Origin: Gonatopus flavifemur
Lineage: Eukaryota; Arthropoda; Insecta; Hymenoptera; Dryinidae
Assembly (NCBI GenBank): GCA_018340375.1
Contig: JAFFJZ010000006.1
Coordinates: forward strand, 21,644,001-21,708,000
Reading direction: 5' to 3'
DNA length: 64,000 nucleotides
Position 1 is the first letter of the stretch, and the number at the start of each line of letters is the position of its first letter. The translations under genes were made by a program, and so were the position numbers. Shown here piece by piece: positions 60,747 through 64,000 of this stretch. The notes below the pieces were generated by a model. The model did not search any database. It saw only the letters and a list, made by a program, of their open reading frames with translations, and had not been told where the DNA came from.

Positions 60747-63173
60747 TTAAAATTTGCCACATCTCTTACGACCCGTGTACTTGGAATCCGCACGAACTTC
60801 CCTTCCTTGTCTGCGACGTCTTTCTTTTTTCTCGGATATCCAATCTCGATGCTTCATAAATTGATTCTTCCTATTACCCTTCTTCATACGTTCTCTGCAA
60901 AGAGGAAGCTTTGTTGATCAAATCCTGTGGATGAATATATAAAACATTATTTTACCTTTTCGAGATATAAGTGATGCTATCGGAACTGTTTTCCGTGCCC
61001 AATCCTTTTGGAAGTGCAATCGCGCCTCCTGTCATTAGTACTAGGAAGAATTTCTTAGCTTTGGTACTATTTGGATAATCCACAACTACACCTCCGAAGA
61101 AACCAGCTTTTGTCGCTTGGGTTGTCACCAATTCTACTTGTTCACTGTTTTCTGGATAAAATTGTAGAACCGCTCGGGCGGATCTTGTGAGGGAAGAGAA
61201 AAGCGTGGAGAAGAAGTTGTATAATCGTTTCACGGGATTATGAGAAGTTTTATCCGCGTTGCACAGCCATTGAAGAGCAGAAATACTAACCGCGCCGTCA
61301 AAACTACCGGCTCTAAATGGTATTCCTTGACCCATGTCTCCCAAAATCAAATCACCATCGACTTCTCTTTCCAAAGCAATGTCTGTAAATAATCAAAATT
61401 TATCATCATAGTATATCATTTCGTTGGTAAGTGACAGAAAAATAGAATAATGCGGATTCAAAGCACACACATGTTTCATTTTAGTCTGAAATTCCAGGTA
61501 TCGATATTATTGATTGTATTTCTTATACCTGGAGATACTTAAATCGATAGCTTGATGAATTTTCAGGTATCCTTCTACGGTACCGTTATTTATGCGTTCT
61601 CATTCTTCTCAAAAATGAATGGATTGAATGGAAAATAATGAATACTCCCTTCTTTTTTTGCAACTTGAGGAAAATTAAGGTTAATTCATGATTTTTCAGT
61701 CATTCTCGAAAAAAATGAAGGCACAAATTTGAGGCTTAGTAATGTTTCTAAGGGTTTCAGGATATCAATTCTCAACCGTCTCCATAACTGAGACTGTCAA
61801 ATACAATAACGAGATGAGGGGAACAAGAAATGTAATATTAACTGCATATTAAGAGAATATTAGCTCTATGGCATCAGTCAATTTTCTCATGATGCCAAGG
61901 ACAGAATTGAACTCACCGCTGAAAGAAACAAACATAAATTCTAATCAACACTTACTTAACATTGCAGATGATATATCTATCCCAACCCAGGTATGTCCTT
62001 GACATTCTAATACACTGCCGCTAAGGCCTGAGCCGCAACCAATGTCCAATAAGAAACAAGGTTCATCGTCAGGTAACAACAACAGCTCTATCGCACGTTC
62101 GCACATTTGAACTTGGATATCCATCATTCGCGAGCTGAAAATTACAATTACAGTCTATATTTTGACTACTTTTACATGTTCATAAACAGCGTTCGATCAA
62201 TTGGTATGATCAATTATAGAAAGATATATTATCGAGAATGGCAACAATGTCCATTAGTTTTGTTTTTTTACATTTTATACTACACATTTATATCATCACT
62301 TTAGACCCTGGAATCATTGGTTAATCAGCTGCTAATAAATCAATGAAATGCATGACGGTACTCTAAAAAATCTTCCTACTGACAAATTGTTTATTGAAAC
62401 GAATTTTTAGAATTCAGTATTTCGTTTTGAATTTGTTTCGATAAACGATTCAAATTTCTTCAATAAATTGTACATTCAGAAAATCCACAGTTTATTGCAG
62501 AAAAGAATACATCTAGATTTGCTCACATTGTTGAAATCAGTCGACGAAATAGACTCGATATAAAATATTGGGAAATCTAATTCAATATTAATAAGCGTTT
62601 CAAAATTGAATCTCTCGAATAGAATATAACAATCGAATTTTACAAATTTGTTTCAATCAACGATTCATATGCTTCAACAACATATTTTTTGGTAGTGAAT
62701 TTTTCACAATACATACCACAAACTAACGTTGTTGAAGTTTGAATCGTCTACTGAAACAAATTAGTAATCGAGTAACAGAATACCGAACTGTTGGAAACCC
62801 AAAATTTTTTAGTACTTTGTTCAAACGATCTTTTTTGAATTTGCTTCAAACTTCGGCAACATCGCAAACTATTATCATTGCTCACAGTCTTCTCCTTATT
62901 CAAAACTACGCATACTGGACTTTGAAAATTCAAAATTCCGTCCAATTGTTCGCAAAGGAATTCCTCAAAATCAAAAATTCACAACAAAAGACAGTTTTAT
63001 ATTTCATCGATAAACGTAACTTACTTTTGTGTGTATTTGCGTGCCTCGGTTTCATTGTAAAACTACAACAATACAATAGAGTTACATTTTCACTTGAAAC
63101 GATCATTCAAATCTAGATATAGTTTCAAACTTACCAATTCCGGAGGAGCTAAATGTTCTGGTCGTCGAGACAT
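60747..63173 (-). CDS. Bud23: 18S rRNA (guanine-N7)-methyltransferase BUD23 (WBSCR22), complete, 276 aa
   Basis: Five minus-strand exons: 63135-63173, a 38-nt microexon 63025-63062, 61956-62134, 60956-61382 and 60747-60894 (TAA). Splice sites are canonical and phases fit, giving 831 nt. The start [13 protein letters not shown] is the family's N-terminus. The microexon supplies [13 protein letters not shown]. Then come SRMMDIQ, the SAM-binding motif [79 protein letters not shown] and the basic tail [10 protein letters not shown]...YTGRKR, likely nuclear/nucleolar. Known role: with TRMT112 it makes m7G in the decoding region of 18S rRNA and is needed for 40S maturation. Length compares with about 281 aa in human. 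It is divergent from the proteasome gene, with 377 bp between the start codons. Introns 2 (890 bp) and 3 (573 bp) are AT-rich and show nothing coding. Confidence 0.98.
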
Positions 63174-63550
63174 CTTGATGATTGATCAACGTTTTCCTAA
63201 TTATTTTTCAATTCAAACGTATATTTTCGTCCGGGGTTCTGGACTTCTGACCACGCGGAGCGGACGTAGAAAGTGGAAAGATGGCTGCACGCGTGAGATG
63301 CATGGAAGAAAAGAAATAGCCATTTTTCCCGGTACAATTTTATGTCCTATTCGCACGACGATGTACGTTGACTGCGCAGATTCTACCAATCAAATGTCTC
63401 TGCGCAGTCGTTCGTGTTTACAGACCATCATGAACCCACCCTAAACATATTCTATCCGTTTTTTGTATATCATGTGTCATTTTCATACAAGAAGCAGTAG
63501 GAACATTCAATTGGGAAGATCAAGATTTTTAAATCAGAATCTGTAAAAAT
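63174..63550. promoter_or_regulatory. Bidirectional promoter between BUD23 and PSMB6
   Basis: These 377 bp separate the two divergent start codons. The stretch is richer in GC and CpG than its surroundings. It has a CCAAT sequence (ACCAATCAAA, near 63385) and the inverted TGCGCAG pair listed separately. No clear TATA box is seen on either side. Its bidirectional use is inferred from gene orientation. Confidence 0.75.
63369..63410. promoter_or_regulatory. Antioxidant-response-like inverted repeat
   Basis: TGACTGCGCA (63369-63378) fits the CNC/Nrf consensus TGACnnnGC. The opposite strand of 63401-63410 reads CGACTGCGCA, one base off. Together GACTGCGCAGA and TCTGCGCAGTC form a perfect 11-bp inverted repeat with an 18-bp spacer. 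CncC/Nrf1 control of proteasome genes through such sites is known in flies and mammals; use here is inference. Confidence 0.45.
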
Positions 63551-64000
63551 ATGACTACGGTGGAACCAAGCATGAGCCAAATGATCCAAGATGCTGTTCC
63601 AGATTGGGTGGAATCCGCTCATAGCACTGGAGTAAGTATAATTATTTATTGAGTGAAATTTGAAATTGTGTATATTGAAATTCAGGTTAGGATGACAATG
63701 CAGAGTTATTAAATTCTACAAGTATGATATGATTTTTTTTCCACTTCAAATCTTAGTCGCTTCTTTTTGATGTACATTATTTTGATTCTAGACGTCGATC
63801 ATGGCTGTTGAATTTGACGGAGGTGCGGTGATAGGGGCAGATACTCGCTCCACGACAGGGTAAAGATCCAACGAGCTACTTCGGTAGCTTTTAAAATCTG
63901 TTTGAAAATGACTTTTCATCTAACAATGAAGTTCTTATTTTTAGAGCGTATATAGCCAATCGTTATGCGGATAAATTAACAAAAGTTACCGACAATATCT
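63551..64000 (+). CDS. PSMB6: Proteasome subunit beta type-6 (beta-1), 5' part, runs off window
   Basis: Three plus-strand exons are visible: 63551-63631, 63792-63859 and 63945 to the window end, with introns of 160 and 85 bp, GT-AG sites and phases 0 and 2. The start codon opens a 27-residue propeptide ending ...SAHSTG. Autocleavage after that Gly gives the mature start TSIMAVEFDGGAVIGAD. The catalytic Thr1, Asp17 and Lys33 (in YADKL) are all present, and GAYIANRYADKLTKVTD is typical of beta-1 (caspase-like) subunits rather than beta-2 or beta-5. Known role: N-terminal nucleophile hydrolase of the 20S core, cutting after acidic residues. The exon 1/2 junction falls exactly at the processing site. 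About three quarters of the gene lies beyond the right edge. Confidence 0.97.

Noticed and set aside
1..64000. tRNA, rRNA, CRISPR or prokaryotic operon features
   Set aside because: None recognised; the intron-rich genes and transposon content are eukaryotic.

Overview
The window looks like euchromatic DNA of an arthropod, most likely an insect. It is AT-rich, has short GT-AG introns (59-160 bp is common), carries decayed mariner and Helitron copies and is dense in small inverted-repeat elements. The order (Hymenoptera or another) cannot be settled from the sequence. Five conserved protein genes can be built by splicing: two tandem SLC17-type transporter genes on the minus strand (one running off the left edge, one complete over 15.7 kb), FERRY3/C12orf4 (complete, 9 coding exons, 554 aa), BUD23 (complete, 5 exons, 276 aa), and the 5' end of proteasome beta-1 (PSMB6) on the plus strand, running off the right edge.

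Layout. 1-1.07 kb: last-but-internal exons of SLC17 copy A. 1.07-25.9 kb: no conserved gene except two orphan exon-like blocks near 5.2-5.5 kb. This stretch is packed with nonautonomous elements: two hAT-like elements with 8-bp duplications, a mariner carrying a younger foldback element, several CCCTGGT-ended elements, a nested pair of long inverted repeats (13.3-14.3 kb) and a 2.1-kb imperfect palindrome (14.9-17.0 kb). 25.9-41.6 kb: SLC17 copy B, whose 10.4-kb intron 2 collected at least eight inverted-repeat elements. 42.7-44.9 kb: FERRY3. 45-54 kb: repeats, a dead mauritiana-type mariner and a repeat field. 54.3-58.2 kb: a broken Helitron helicase with a 591-bp insertion that has perfect 8-bp flanking duplications and carries spliceable exon-like segments, followed by GC-rich hairpins that resemble a Helitron 3' end and an unidentified open frame. 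58.3-60.3 kb: further protein-like but broken frames of unknown origin. 60.7-64 kb: BUD23 and PSMB6, divergently transcribed from a shared 377-bp promoter that contains an antioxidant-response-like inverted repeat.

The gene functions are housekeeping (ribosome maturation, proteasome, endosomal mRNA tethering) plus membrane solute transport. They do not form one pathway. The unusual material is in the transposon layers: nested insertions, the long palindrome and the Helitron locus. All family assignments were made by recognition of motifs and exon phases, without database searches.
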